From Lates calcarifer (taxonomy: Eukaryota > Chordata > Actinopteri > Centropomidae), in assembly GCF_001640805.2 (NCBI RefSeq), contig NC_066847.1, forward strand, positions 25,349,504 through 25,413,503: a DNA stretch of 64,000 bases, in the 5' to 3' direction. Each line of letters starts with the position of its first letter. Within the stretch, counting starts at the first letter, position 1. The translations under genes and the position numbers were made by a program. Positions 1 through 14,790 of this stretch are shown here, piece by piece. The notes under the pieces are model-generated. The model did not search any database and had not been told where the DNA came from. It saw nothing but the letters and a program-made list of their open reading frames with translations.

Positions 1-3000
1 CTCTGCCAAAATGTTGACAAGCAAGATATTCAGGAATGCTAAACTGGGGCTTTGATTCACCCACTGACTAGCTGCTATGTTAACTTTACAAAAAAAAATA
101 AAATAAAAAAAAATCGCAAAAAAAAGCTGTTTTTTAAACAGATCATCTACTTTTATTTATTGACCTTAATCTACCAGACATCTCTTGAATCTGTTATGTC
201 CTTGTCTGTATGATCCTGACAGTTAAACACGGTTTTGACCCCCCCACCCTCGCGATCCCAAAAAAAAGACACCTCAGTAAGTGTGTCAAAAGTCAAGCTC
301 AAAGAAGTATGAAACGCAAAAAGCTAAGGTACAGCAGCAAAGTGCTATTGATCTTTTTTTTATTTTTTTATCTTTGGAGGAAGAAGGAGGTTCCCCTGTC
401 AACTTCTTCTGAATCTTCACCACACACAAGTTCAGGCTTAGATCCCTGAGCAGAGACACTTCCCATAGACACTTTCAGTTATTGACATTTGTCGTTAAAA
501 GCTACAAAGATACACACTTCAATTTTTATAGTTCTTAACTCTTCATACGAAAGAGATATGTGATGACAAGTCGACAATTAACCGTATTATTTAGAAAAGG
601 TATTCACAGTAGGTCTGAATATTTGTGTGCTTGTGTTATTACAGTTTGGATTTTAAATGTTTCTGCATGCCTGTAGAAACAAATACTACAAATGTTAGAC
701 TTTGTGTGGTTTGTCATATCATGTTCTGCAGAATCGTACCAATCTAGCCTACTAAAGATATAAAAAAAAGTGTGGAGATAAATAGTAAAGGTTACCTTAT
801 TTTCACTGTAACTTTGGGAAAGTTGACTTTTTGATACTGTGGGGGGTTTTGTGTTACATTTGGTGATATGTATCTGTATTCCCACTGTACTGTCACTCTG
901 TCCTGATGATTAATGTAAAAGAATTTGACAGAATTGTGGGCCTCACGTCCCTCCTGGGCAATGAGTGATAATCTGCCTGCTCCAGGCAGCTCTTGAGAGG
1001 GGAAGGGAAGCTGCGCTGGGCCTCCTGTCCCAGGTGAAGAGCCCCAGGGGCTGGGGTGTAGAGCCTGGAGGCTACCCAGGTGTTCACAGTTATTACTGAC
1101 TGCCTGTCCCAGCTGGGCAGAGAACAGCACAAATATCAGTGAATGTGATGTTTGCGTTCACTGTCAGGTTTGTCTTACTGACTTTCTCTCTCTCTCTCTC
1201 TCTCTTGTCCTTTCTGACCTTTCACACGCACACAGGCAGACACTTTGTTTCGAAATAATGTTTAACATGACATTTTCATAACTTTCACTGCTGTAAAGCA
1301 TTACTAGAACTGTTTCCTGTCTGGTCCTGCCATCTTTAAAGCCTAGATGTAAACCATACCTGAGGCAACAAACAACCAGCATTTGCTGTGAAAATTACTC
1401 TCAATTCTTAGAATAACTGACTTTAAGCACCAACTGAGCCTTAAATTGATACTGAACACAGTACTATTGTATCTGTACTGTGAAGGAATGAGAGCTGGCA
1501 GAGAGGCAGCATAATTTCTAGGGCGCAAAGCCGACACTAGATGGCTGCAGATAATGGAGAAAAGGAGCTAATGATACACACATACTGTAGGCAGGGTGAC
1601 AGAGAGGGAGGGGGCATAAGGCAAAGGGAAACTGAAGTGAAGGGAGAGACTGAATGAGAGAGAAAGTGCACAGACTGGGACTGTTATTCAAATTTTATAA
1701 GAGGCAGTACGTTAATTTTAATCTAGAGCTGTTCACCTTATCTGTTGACATGTTGAAATGAAAAGATACAACAGATGCAGCCAGTGTTTCACATCTGGAC
1801 ATGCAGAAACACAATTATTACCCCTAAAATTCAGGTTCGGGAGTGACCCATACTCAAAATGAATTGTGTTTAAATGGTATGACTCCACAATTCAGGTTCA
1901 TATCATATCCAGTTTGGCTAGGGTTCCACTCAAATTTGAAAAGATCAGACAAAACAATAAATGCAATTTTGGCCTTGCTTTGCTCTTTGCAGTTTGTTTT
2001 AAAACAGTATAGTCCACACAGACATTTGAAAACCTTGAACCCAGTCTTAGTTTAAATGATTTAGTGACTGAGATGCCTTTATTATAATATTTTAGTTTCA
2101 GAGCAGCGTTTGTCACAAAATATCCCACACAAACCATGTGCATATGCATACTAGCACATTATACAATTATTCTTTTCCTTTATATATACGGTGTATAATG
2201 CCAAAACATAACAGAACACTCACATAAAACAGCAGAGGTGAAAAACTATGCACACCTGTGAGCAGTGTTATTTCATATGAGTATATATTAATGTTTCTGA
2301 GGCCAAAATTGGTGGTATACATGTCTTTGACTATGGAAGGATTAAGCTATTTCACAATCAATAGAGCAGTCAGAATACATTTTTATTGGGTGCATTACAC
2401 CGCAAATGAATTGTAGAGCTTGGTAAAAGCCAATTGGATAGGTGATGGAATATCTGTGAGCGTTCATCTGACAATTGGTTATATTTCCAGAACATGTAGA
2501 TTAATGGTGCTCACAGCGTGCCACATCTTGGGCATTCATTACACACACACACACGCTTACACTTCATTTTATACCATTCAACACCCAAAGAAGGCTGTAG
2601 CGAGAGGGATAACAAGAGTCATTGATTATCTCTAAAAGGCGAGAGGAGGATCATAATCTCACAAGAGGGGGAAGTCTTGAATGTGGTTTAAATATGTTCT
2701 CAGTGCCTCTGAAATATTTATCACTTTCAAAATGCAATTGGTGCATTTGCTTGGAGTTTATAGCATTTTCCTTTACTGCTGCTGAGGGAATAAATGGGAA
2801 AAGGAGGGAATATAAAGGGTACGTCTTTATCAGGATTGGCTGAGACAGACTTATTAAGGCCTGCTGTGGTATGTACAGTAGTGGAGCCTCTTGTCTGCGG
2901 CAGAGATCACAGCGTGGACATCAGTGAAGAGATTGGTCTTATAAACTGTGGGGTACAAGTAATATAATATATTTCCATGGCTTTGGGACTTCTGTTTTAT

Positions 3001-6000
3001 TTATGCTTTGTGATTTCAGGGGAGCTATCTCCATTATTGAGATAAAGAGGCTGGTTAAAGTACAGGTATGCTCCATAAAAATAACTGTTTCTCTATCTTT
3101 CACATATCTGACAGGAATGAGAAAAACCTAGCCAGGCAATCAGGCAACACAAGTCATTTTAGGTTATCATTTAGATTGATTAGTTATGAACTACAGTGTG
3201 CTAATTTCTATAAGCCAAGTGAAGTCAGACAGATTTAAACATCACAAAGATTTGTGTAAGTGGTTCCATCAACGATTAAACTGATCATGAACTCACATCT
3301 AAAACTCAGAGGAATTTAACTTTTAAAAAAAAAAAAAAAAAAGATTTATACCTCTTCTTAATGTAAACGTGTTTCTTCCTGAGTTTCAAATCAGACTCTA
3401 TCAACACGTGCAGCTGGCACATTCAACATTCACAACAACACGAGCGAGATGTTTGGAAAGCTGTAATTGAAATTATCCAGGCAGATGAGTGGAGCTACCT
3501 GAGTGACAGAATATGGGAGGAAACTCATTTTAAGGTATATGGTCACACTCGATGGTGAATATTTTTGCTTCCCTTTGTGAATAAGAAACCCGATGGCAGC
3601 TGAGTAACAAATGTGAAAGCAGGTGTGCTTCAGATAAATATCATTCTGATTTCACGAGGCCTGTGTGATGAGTTGTGAGGGACTTCATTTTGGATGTTTT
3701 GGCAAGGCAAGGCATCCACACACACACACTTGTGCATGAACAGATCCATTTGTTTACACAGCAGAAAACACATGCACATGTTTGGGTTTGATACTAGTCT
3801 TGTAAATCTAAATACTGGATTTAACAGAAATTCAAATGTAACCCCAACTAACCCTAAGTTTTGGTACAGAAATAAGACACAGGTAGAACTGACTTGGTCC
3901 AACAACAAGAAGCACCCTGGAGGTTTTTTTTATTATTATTTTAATTGCACCAAAGTCAAACACACGCAGACATGTGACATACTGTAGGTACCTTATATCT
4001 TTGTTAGTTTCTTTATTTGCCTTGCACAAATAAAGCTAACTACTAAACGATTCTGTTCCTCCTTTCCTGCCAGTCTCTTCATTCCATCCCTCCTCTGTCT
4101 TATTATACTTTATATATATATATATTCCCTCTCATTCCATTTGCAGTGTGGTAATTGGATTTGATACAGAGAGCCAAATAATGCTAAACACCCTTAAAGA
4201 AAAAAATGTGATTCTTGAGAGCTTAAGTGTCTCATCTCCAAAACGCTGCTCCTCCTCAATTTGAGGGATTTAAAGAATTCATATTCAAGTAAACCCATAT
4301 AAATAGGAATTTGGGTTTGCATATCATTATCATTTTCCAGGACATAGTACAGACTGCACATCTCCTTAAACAACTGTGCCAGCAAACATATAGATTTTAA
4401 TGGAATATCTCTTTTAAAAATATGTTTTAAAAGTCCCATTATATTTTATTGACTACGAGCAGTAACTAACTTTTAATATTTGCTTCCTACAGAACAAAGA
4501 AGAACCATTTTTCCTCTGGTCCATGATCAGATATCACAGCAGAAGCTGTACAAAACCAAACTGGCTGACACACATGCTCTTTGAGGGCATCTTAACAACC
4601 TACATACAATTGCTCTCCACAAGTTAAATTAGACTCTCCCTGAATGGGAATTTGATTCTTATTTCAGAACTTCAGAGGCATGTTCATTACATCGGCAAAC
4701 AACATCCAGCGATGAGTGATCTGACATCGACAGGCTTTGTTGTTACAAAAATGCAAATACTCACAATGCAGGATGGGTGCAAATACAGAGACAACACGCA
4801 CTCTGCCTTTCAGTTCAAATTAAGGAGAAAGCAAAGAAAAGTGGTTCCATCGGGACGTGTTATCCCCTTCTCTGAGTTTATCTGGGTAAAGAAACGATCA
4901 GAGTAGCTGCTTTTAGACGGAAATAAACAGAATTATAAAGAGATTGTGATAAAATTGTATTTGGGTGATACATCAATGCATCATTAAGCTTCAGAAACAA
5001 AGTTTTTCTGGTTAATTACTGTAGTTGACTCTCTCTATAAATTGTTTCAGCAGCACTGAGGGCTTTTTCCCAAACAAACATTCATTTCCAGAAAAATAAC
5101 ACAGTTGTTCTCCAACTGCAGCACGGGCCATAGAAGCCGAGAAAAAAAAGTGTAGACTTCCTGCGACCTAGGAAATGTTTTTGTTTTACACACACATTAA
5201 CATGTGGCTGACATTTGCCATTGGTCTTTCATATTTACAGCTCTGGAGGTATGTGAGGCCCTTACTAATGAACTCACCATCAATATTTTACTGATTAGAC
5301 ATGAAATATTTAAACATTTATGTTGCTGATCCAGCTGTTGGTCTCTGAAGTGTTAAGTGCACTATTAGACATGGATTTTCTCCACAATATATTATTTTAA
5401 GAAATATCTGAATTGACTGATATCTTAATTTAATTTAACATTTCTAGAGGTTCAAAGACCGCACGTTTGCGTTGTAGGAGGGTTACAAGTTTTGACAGTC
5501 TTTAAAAGTTACTTTCATCGCTGGCATACATACCATTTTATATTTGCTCTGTATTCAGGCAGAACTAATACCACAGGGAACAATGTATTTATCTCCTGAT
5601 GTTGGAAGCAGGGCTCCTCTAGGGCTGGCCTGAGGCCTGAGTACCAGAGGACAGTACAGGGAGTCCCTTGTTACAGTGTTGGTAGCATATTCAGGGAGCA
5701 AAACAAGCCACAGAACAACAGCTATTTGAGGATTCAGCGGAACTTTGATCAAAATTCTTAACTTTTTCATTGTTGGGATATTTGGTTAGTTGGTTAGGTG
5801 GTATTTTCTGAAAACATGTTGATAAATTCCTGTCATTAAAGTTGTGAATAATTCTGCATATACATACAAATCAAGTGTGAGATCGGTGAGTGTAGGTTCA
5901 CATTTGACCTTTTATTATATAAATGTTTTTCAGTTAACCGAACAATCACTCTATGCTTTTTTTTTTCTTGTCATGTGATCCCTTTTTTAATGGCCTAAAT

Positions 6001-9000
6001 AGCTCATAAAGGCACACACAAACCTTCCCTACTTCACACTTGGCTGCCTAGAGAGATAGAGAAACTGCCTTAATTCATCATCATGGGACTCCTATCAAGC
6101 CCTGAGGCAGAATAATATAGTATGCATATGACCTATGTTAATTAATGATATATTCTTTAATATTAACATGCTATGGTCAAGGTAAACGAGGATCGGAGTT
6201 AATTTAATTAAGTGCCTGGCTTCACGTTCCTCTGGTTATGTTTCAGCGGTTACATCTAATTCTAGGTTACTCATCACCCATTATTTCATAGCAGCCCTGT
6301 GGCCGGTCATCATCTCTTGGGAAAGGAGAAAAAGAAGGATAATTAGCATAAATACACCTAGCAGAAGGAGCTTATAGAACCCTTTACATAATGAAACCAA
6401 CACCTTTACATTTCTACACTATAAAAGCTATTCTTGACATTCATTGTGATATTTTAAGTGTTAGCTTCTTCTTTGTGAGTTTAGGGGACAGTTGAGAAAG
6501 AAGCAGACGATCAAAAGGTCAACCAGGGTGGCTCTCACATTACCTTTAGAAGAACTAACCAGTGAGTGTGTTTTTTTTCCCCTGTGTCTTTTTTCTCCTG
6601 AGGCATTTCCTGGAGCAATCCAAGCCAACAACCCACTTGGCACCAATCTAGATCCAGTCTTTAACTTGATTTTACACTACACTTCTTCAAAACAACTGTT
6701 TGGCTTTGTCTTTTGCCAAATCTCTTGTACAAAACCATACCTGAATAATCCTTTCTGACACAAATGACCTGCTTTTGCTTTAAAAACACATTTGCATTTT
6801 GGGTAGAAAAAAACAAAAATACAAACAAACGGGAAAAAAAAAAAACAAAACATGGCACTTTTCACCGCAGTGTCAAGGATGATTGAATCAAGCCTCTGTC
6901 ACTTCTTTCCACTGTGATGTTTGAGACGTGGAGGATGGCTCATTCCTATTAATCATGAGAGGTTACATGAATGATCCTTTAAGCCAGGTGAGGAGAGAGA
7001 AGGACAACGGTGATATTCCAACACAGGCTTTGGTTTCCAGACCATCTCATGTTTTCTCTACGTCATGTTAACACTGCCATTTGATACGTTGGGCAAAGTA
7101 GACATATTCATTACAAACAACTAGTACAGCTTCTAACACCCCTAGCTAAGATCCAGGCCCAGATAATGGACCAGGGAGAGGCAGAGAATGTCTTGTTGTT
7201 GTCTAAGCACTGTCATTATAACATTTAAAGGACAAAATAGGATTGCATGACTTAGTTAGGCACGGTTACAGTGTCAGCCATCTTATATAGAATACTTGTG
7301 GAGGACTCATAATTCAAGCCCACAGGGATCAGGTTGCACTTTAAACTGGAAACTGCTGTACATTTGACAATTTCCCAAAAAGGTCTAAACTTTATCACAG
7401 CTAAGCAGGTCATCATCAACTACAGTTACCACTTTCTCTAATAACAATCTGTTTATTTGTTTTCCACACCCATTTTATTCTATCCAGGGTCACGTGGGAG
7501 CTGGAGGCCAGCCCAGCATGTATTTTGAGCATCAGGCAAAGAGAAACTACAGACACACCTTTGGTCCATCAAAATGGTTTGACAAAATATGTATTTTTCT
7601 CACCTTGGTCATTAAAATGTTCATCATCTCTTTGTTTTATTGAATGGTAATTTATTGGATCTTCCCACCTGCTTTGTTCTTTTCTAGTGCACTACTAAGA
7701 GAATCAAGGCCCAAACAAATCAAAACAATTACTCATGCTCATTGAAAGGGATGATATAGCAGCATATTTCCCCCACTCCTTCGCTTCCTCAGTGAAAACT
7801 GCATTTGTGCATATCTATGCATGGTTGGTCAGCCATATAGATGCTCATCTGTGTCTTTCATCAACTTGACAGCTTTTTTCTCCTCAGAAAGATAACATTT
7901 ATTATAAGCGTAAGCAATACATATTGGCCCGGAGTAAGTTTGTGGCACATTCCCGCACCTCATAATCACGGCTGTCTGCAGTTAAGTATCCCCCATGATC
8001 TATTGACTCAATTTTTATTCACTGCATTTCTGCCCTGGTAGGTAGAGGGAGTCAGTTAAGCACAGAATGCAGAGCAACCATAATTCATAAAATAGCAGAG
8101 GAGTTAAATTATAGATGTCTATGTTAAGTACTCAGTGATTTAGCAGATTCAGTTGAGAAATTATAAATACGTGTATTTAAAATTTGCTTTCAGCTCTGAA
8201 TGTGGCAGAACACAAGCTGTTTTTAAAAAAAATCATTTTATGGCTCTGAAAACCGACTAAATAATAATGTTTGTTAATAATACCCACTGATAATGAGTAT
8301 TTCTAATCACCTTTTAAATATATAACAGTGAACAGTGAACTCCTCAGCGTGGCTCACATTGCACTTGAGTTGAGTTAACCTTCATTACAATCATATGTTA
8401 TTGTTCTTTTGTGTTTGTGGAATATGCAAATCAGGCCTTAAGAGAGTTGAACCTACAGTGAAAAAAAAGAAAGAAAATAGAATTCACCAAAAAATTAATG
8501 TTTTATTAATTATGTTTAAGATAATATATGATATGGGTAATTTTATGACTTTTCATAAAATAAATACAAGGGAATGATATCTCATGAGAAAAACCACCAC
8601 GTTCTTTAATTTATCATGAAATTAGCTTTTCTACGCTAACTGCTGGCGTGCCATGGGACTTCACATTGTGCTGTGTTCTGTTCTCATATTTTAATCACTC
8701 TATGGGAAAAGCCCCCAGCATTATGCTAATATTTATTTTGGTTTGTATTACCCTAGTGTTTACAGCAAATACGTGAGGGTCAAATGAGAGTCAGTATTAC
8801 TAATGTGATCGAGTTTCATATAATTTTCTTCCTCTGTTTATTTACAGTAAACTGCATCCTTAAATAACGCCTGGGATCATGTGCTTGCTGCGACATTTAC
8901 GCAAATTCCAGGTTGAGATCATTTCTTTGAGGCGTACTTCTGTGGGATTACAAGAAGCAGAAAACAAAGAACTGACAATCCACAGTTAAAAACTAGAGTG

Positions 9001-9500
9001 GTGAAAAAAAAATCTCCTGTGTTGTTTTTATGCACAAAAAACCCCAACATGATAATCTCACATTGTCAGTCTATCTCTCAAAACAACAAAGCCTAATTGT
9101 CATGTGGGTATGCAACATTTGTTTGGATATAGAGAGGAGAGCTGCCAGTTTTGCCAAGCCAGTATGCCATATGGCTTGTGCTGGTACGTCTCACAAGTGC
9201 CCCTTGTTGTATCCCAGCCTAGCGGCTTTCGATTACCTAGCTGTGGCAGTTCCTTTCCCAAGCTGCCACTACTTCTGGCAGATTATAATAAAGATGACTC
9301 TTTCTCAGTGTGAACTGCTCTCTCATGGCCAGGAAACCAGACATACACACACACACACATGGTGAGCACAGGCACAGGACACACGTAATACACACAACTG
9401 TATTTCCCTCATGTAAAATACACACACACACATCACACAGTGTTAACAGCAGGCTGAAGCTGAGCTGGGCTGTGTATGGTGACTGACTGGATGAAATGTG
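1..9500. other. Gene desert, left part
   Basis: AT-rich non-coding DNA. It holds a (TC)n at 1,185-1,205, short CA tracts near 2,543, 3,717 and 9,347, an A-run near 3,324-3,342, a GC-richer patch at 900-1,130, and CNE-like patches near 6,180-6,330 and 8,620-8,900. No ORF has recognisable similarity, and no RNA gene was seen. Confidence 0.6.
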
Positions 9501-11103
9501 AGGATTAATGGATATTTATATTTCATTATGTTTTTATACTGGCCACAGAATAATGTATCACTCTCCGGGAGATACTCCGGGAGAAACATATGTCAACCCC
9601 TATCCACTTACGGATATAATTCAATTTGACTTTAAAGGCCCTGGTCAAATTTTATTAACGTCTAATACATCTTTCAAAAAGGCACACAAATACAATATAA
9701 CTCTTCCACGTTTATCAGAGAGGGAGGGGCACATGTAGGGTTGTAATCCAGTTTAGGGCATCACTTTGGTTTCGTTGAATGACAGAACAAAAGCGATTGT
9801 GGAGAGTGATGCAATGTGAAGGATTTTTTACTGAAGGAATTAACAACCGTAATGATGACTGTTAACTTAAGAACATATTGAAGGCTGCAACTGATTTATT
9901 TTTTGTAATTTTTCATTACATTATCTGTGCATTACTAGGTCAGGAAATAATGATGAACTATCTATGAACTAGAATGGTTGCTGATTCATTTTCTGTTGAT
10001 CAACTAAAAGATTTACTGACTAATTGTTTTAGCTCTACTTGTATTCACTGTACAATACGAACTTGCAAAAGCATGCTAAACATGGTACAAATTATTTACA
10101 GATTATTCTTTAAACAATATTTATTATGCAATTTAATCATGTTGTGTCTGACTACCATTCTACCACTTCTTTATTTAGATTTTTTTCTTGGTTCTGATAA
10201 GTTCAGAACCAAGTCTTAACCTGCAATTAATTCTCATTTATTTCTTGTCATTCATTTTTGTAAACATGGTATATAGAGAAAGCAAAGTGGTGTAAGTAAC
10301 CCCTTGAACTGATTATAAATCAAACAATGATCCTTTTTTATCACAGATGCACATTTTTTAATCCAATTGAACACATGGTCATAGTTCACATACTGTATTA
10401 AGGGAAGTTCCATATTGTGGCCACCACTGTGGAAAATTTAAGCTTTCAAAAGATCAGTTTTGCAGTAGTAGTATGCTTTAACTTTTGGGGAAACAAATTA
10501 TTTTTCTTGGACAACCAGGCATTAGATGTGCATGCTTAAAATTAAAAGCAGTGCTTTGTTCATTGTTCATTGTTTTTTTTTTCTTCTTTTTCCCATGTAT
10601 GTTTATGCAATATTTTCCTCAGGGCAAAAAGGCACTTGCAACTTACAGCTTGTTGTCATAAAGCCAGGACATTTTCACTGCCACCTACCTAACAGTAACA
10701 ATAGGCTCCAATCAGTTACCTAACCACAAACAAAAACAGTGCGCTACATTACTTAGCCATCAACTTCCTGACTGAGGTAATCTGCCACCCTCCTCAGCCA
10801 AATGACTCACCTCAGTGAAAGAGCATCACAACAGCCGGGACAATATGCTTCAAAGGCAATGACAATGGCCATTCTAAGGCCATGGCCTGTTTGTGTGTGT
10901 GTGTGTGTGTGTGTGAGTGTATGTTCTGCAGGTTTTGTTCAACCCGTCACACTACACTTGGCTCCTGGTGTTGCCAGTAATCAATACAGGCCTGAAATCA
11001 CCTACTGTTACCCGCCTCCCATACTGCCTGTTTTGTCTCTGACTTAATAATGAATTAGATCCCCCTTCAAATGCAGTGGTGACTCTCTTTGTAGCCTCTC
11101 ATG

Positions 11104-11134
<31 letters not shown>

Positions 11135-14100
11135 ATGTAAATGCATAAATAGTAAATGCATACAATTTACAATGCACAAATACTTAGTTATACTTGTGCA
11201 TACAAAAATGAATATTCTGTAGCTGCACATGTGTACCTAAATGTTTCTATGAACACACAAATATGCACTTTTGATCAGCTGACCAAATAGTGGTAGAATG
11301 GACACACACATGCACGCGCACACGCACACACTGTCCAGCCAGCCGACCAACATCAAGGCTAACATTTCTATTGCATTTGTTAATCACTGATCAATAATTC
11401 AGAGCCCCCTCTCATCTTGAAGGGTCCCTGGCTTCCTGAAACATATGGCAGCTGTATGTGTTTGCATGTTTGTGTGTGTGTGTGTGTGTGTGTGTGAGCT
11501 CGCCCCCTCACCTGACATCTTTTTATTTGCTGTTCAGGTTACTGGCTCCTTATCACAAAGGCCTGTCTGCTCTGACGGCCAAACAGCAAAAGGAAACAAC
11601 TTAGCTGAAGTTGTTTTTCAGAACTTGACTTTTGTTCCTTCCCTCCCCCAGCCATGTTACATCTAACGATGGAGCGTCTAATGCCAGTTATAACAGCCAG
11701 CCCAGTAATTTGCTGTGTAAGTCGACACGATGGTTATCTGTGTACAGGGCACCTTTCATTTCCTCCAAGCCGGGCTTCGCCTCGTTTCATGCTATCGTTA
11801 TCTGTCTTGCTGGGTCTTTTGGTAATTTGTCCAGCATGGGTTGATTTGCTAAAGGTCTCCTGCTCCACCCACACCCACCCCTTATTTCTTTATCTGAAGA
11901 AAATTCTGATTAAATGGGTGCATATCTTTTATATCATTGACTTGTGTATTTTGAAAACCCTGATAAGCGAAGAAGTAGTTTCAGAGAAGTAACAAATTTC
12001 ACTTAGAAAAACTTTTTTCTTTTTTTTTCCTGTGTGATTTATCTTCTTTGTGCAACAGAATGTTAAGTCAAAGAGTAAAAACTGATATGTCTGGTCTTTT
12101 ATAGTTCTTTGCTTCCATCCTCCTTTCAAACTTAAGTTCTTTGTTGGTTTCCTGCTTTAATCTTTCCTCTCCTTTGCTACTTTCTCCTAATCAGAGTGAA
12201 GTATCATCTTGGCTTACTGAGGACTTGTTAATGTTACAAAAAACTTGTCTCGTTCCCTTTTTCCCCCTGTTCCTGTCTTTCCTTATTCATTGCATCAGTG
12301 GTTTCTTCCCAAAAAAAAAAAGAGAGAGAGAGAGAGAGTCAGAAACTGACTCGAAACGGACTCAGCCAGGTAAACAAATGTAGACTTTTCTTCTTGTTCT
12401 TAATTTAACAAACGGATGAATGCAGTGCTTTTTGTTTAGTGGCAAACAAGCTACAAATTGTCTCCTTGCAGGCTGGTAACAGAGCAGAAAAGTCAACACC
12501 ACCCAAAAGTGCAGCCACCTGAGGAAGGTTTATTCAATGGCCTTCCAGTTTCTCATGCGCTGCTGCAGACGAGAACAGTTGTGTTGGCTGACAGTCTGTT
12601 TTGTTGCGTTGTATGCTTGTGCTTGCCCATTGAAAGATGACTCTTCTCAGGCTTGCCTAGATCATGCTGTGCACATGATAAATAGAGAGAGATGGTCTTG
12701 GTATTTCATAGCAGGTTCAACCGTGACCCCGCAGCTCCCCTGTGGTACTACAGCGCTGGGCTTTGTCCTGGAACAAACAGCCGTAAACAATGTGCTGATA
12801 AACTTTGGTTGAGAAGCTTGATGAGAGGAGGCTTCAGGCAGAGGCAGAGATTCTCCCACATTTGAACAGTCAAAAACGCAGGACCCGATTGATCCGGTCT
12901 TTTGAAAATTCTGACAGAGGTCTCGCAGCAAAAGAGCTGGATTTCAGTTCTATGTGTTAAAATGGACCACTCAGAAATACAAAGAAAAAATTACTATTCA
13001 CAACCAAAGATACTGTGTGATAACTGTGTAATATTCAACACTTTCTTCAGTGATTGGTCACGAATAATTAGTGTTGATAAACTTATGAGGGGATAATCAC
13101 CAATCTCTTAATGTGATCTCCTTGGATCACTGCTTAAATCACCCCACAGGAGGGGAAGAGAGGGAGAAAAGAAAGACGAGGAGGCAGACGGAGAGAGCGA
13201 GGCGTAGAGGAACAGTGTTATGAAACCGAATCTCATCCCTTATTTATTTATTTCCCTCCCTGCTTCTCTCTCTCTTCTTAGGCTAATTCTAATGAAGAGG
13301 CCTCAAATGACTTCATTTAGAGTGAAGTTAATTGGGTTTGGTCCTACACGGCTGCACTTCCTGCCTGGATACTTTCCTACGTTTCCCTCCTGATTTAAAC
13401 ACGGGGAGGGGGGGTCAGTGGTGCAGAATATGAAAGAAAAACAGATACAGATTGAGAGGAAGATAACAAACAACTAAAAGACGGAGAGTGAGATGAGAAA
13501 ATTAAAGTGAACAAGAGAGAATGAGAGGAAGTGACATACGCAGAGAAATAGAGATGAGTAAGGGGCTCTGGGCCCTCATATCAGGCGCGTCACCCCCGTT
13601 AGCCCAGGACTGTAATTAGATCTGGCAGCCACCCCATAATGATAAATGCCGGGATGATGAATGGAAATGCAAATGTGTGTGAAGTAGCCCCAGCCATCAA
13701 AGGGGGAATATCATTAACACTTTCCTCTTGTCAAATCCATCATTGTCAAGGGTGGTTCCCTGCATCCCCCATGTCCCACCAGCTACACAGGGGCAGCTCA
13801 GGAGTTAAGGAGGTAGTAGTGGTGAAGGCAGTGATGAAGAAAGCTGCAGAAGAAGAGTGTGCATGTGTGCCAGTCAGTTAACAACACTGTGCTTGCCCAC
13901 GATTTCACATATGTGACACTTGAAGGCTACGTCTGGTCAATTACCGCTTTAAAATGATAGTGACGTACACTGGGCATGCACGAACTGGTGTAAACAGGAA
14001 GCAGCAGTGAGTCACTCAGTTACAGAAAATACTATGAGCCTGTTACTGCAGTGACAAAAAGAAAGAATAGAGAGATCTGTGCTTGGGCCGGTAATGAGGT

Positions 14101-14740
14101 GGAGCTGTTACTGAAAGTAACCCCGAGAATGAGGGGAATCGGGGAAGGATATCCAATCAGGAAGCCCACGTGGGTGCCAAAAGTCTGTTTCTGGACAAAA
14201 ACGCAACCCAGAGTTTTCATACTAAACAGCATTACCAAGAATAGTATGGATGGTAGACGTAAACATAGTTATAGTGATGCGTTTAAAAAAAAATGTGTTA
14301 GTGTGGATGTGGCTTGAGTGATAGTGGTGGATTAGTGGTCATGGATTGTAATTGCACACATTACATTGTGTGGCATACTTAAATTGTTTTGGATCCTATC
14401 AAATTCAACCCAATTCAGGAGATGAAGAACTACAGAGACCCAGAATGGTCACATCATATTTTTTTTTCTAATCATGCAAAATAGTAAAACATACAAACAA
14501 ATTAATCAAAATGCACGTTTTATTTATGTGCACAAGACAAATGTGTATATAGAGAACCATGCTAACAGACAGGCTTTCTCCCCAATATATGAAATGCTCT
14601 GCACCTACCTCAGAGATCAGTGTTAAGCTGATTACTAGCTAGCAAGACAAGAACAGGCATTACTGTGGCCAAGTATATAATTAATGCTATACTGCTCAGA
14701 AAAAGATAGAGAATTAAATTAAAGTGCAAAAGATATACTT

Positions 14741-14790
14741 TGAGCTAACTGCTAACATTAGCATGCTAACATGCTCACAGTGTTTACTGT
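14741..14790 (+). repeat. Relic of the fish GCTAACATTAGCATGCTAAC repeat
   Basis: The sequence GCTAACATTAGCATGCTAAC followed by ATGCTCACAGT is a short self-complementary unit (TTAGCATGCTAA) of a kind widespread in percomorph genomes. Only the core is kept here. Confidence 0.4.

Noticed and set aside
3840..3860. Telomere-like CTAACCCTAA
   Set aside because: Only about one and a half units; chance.
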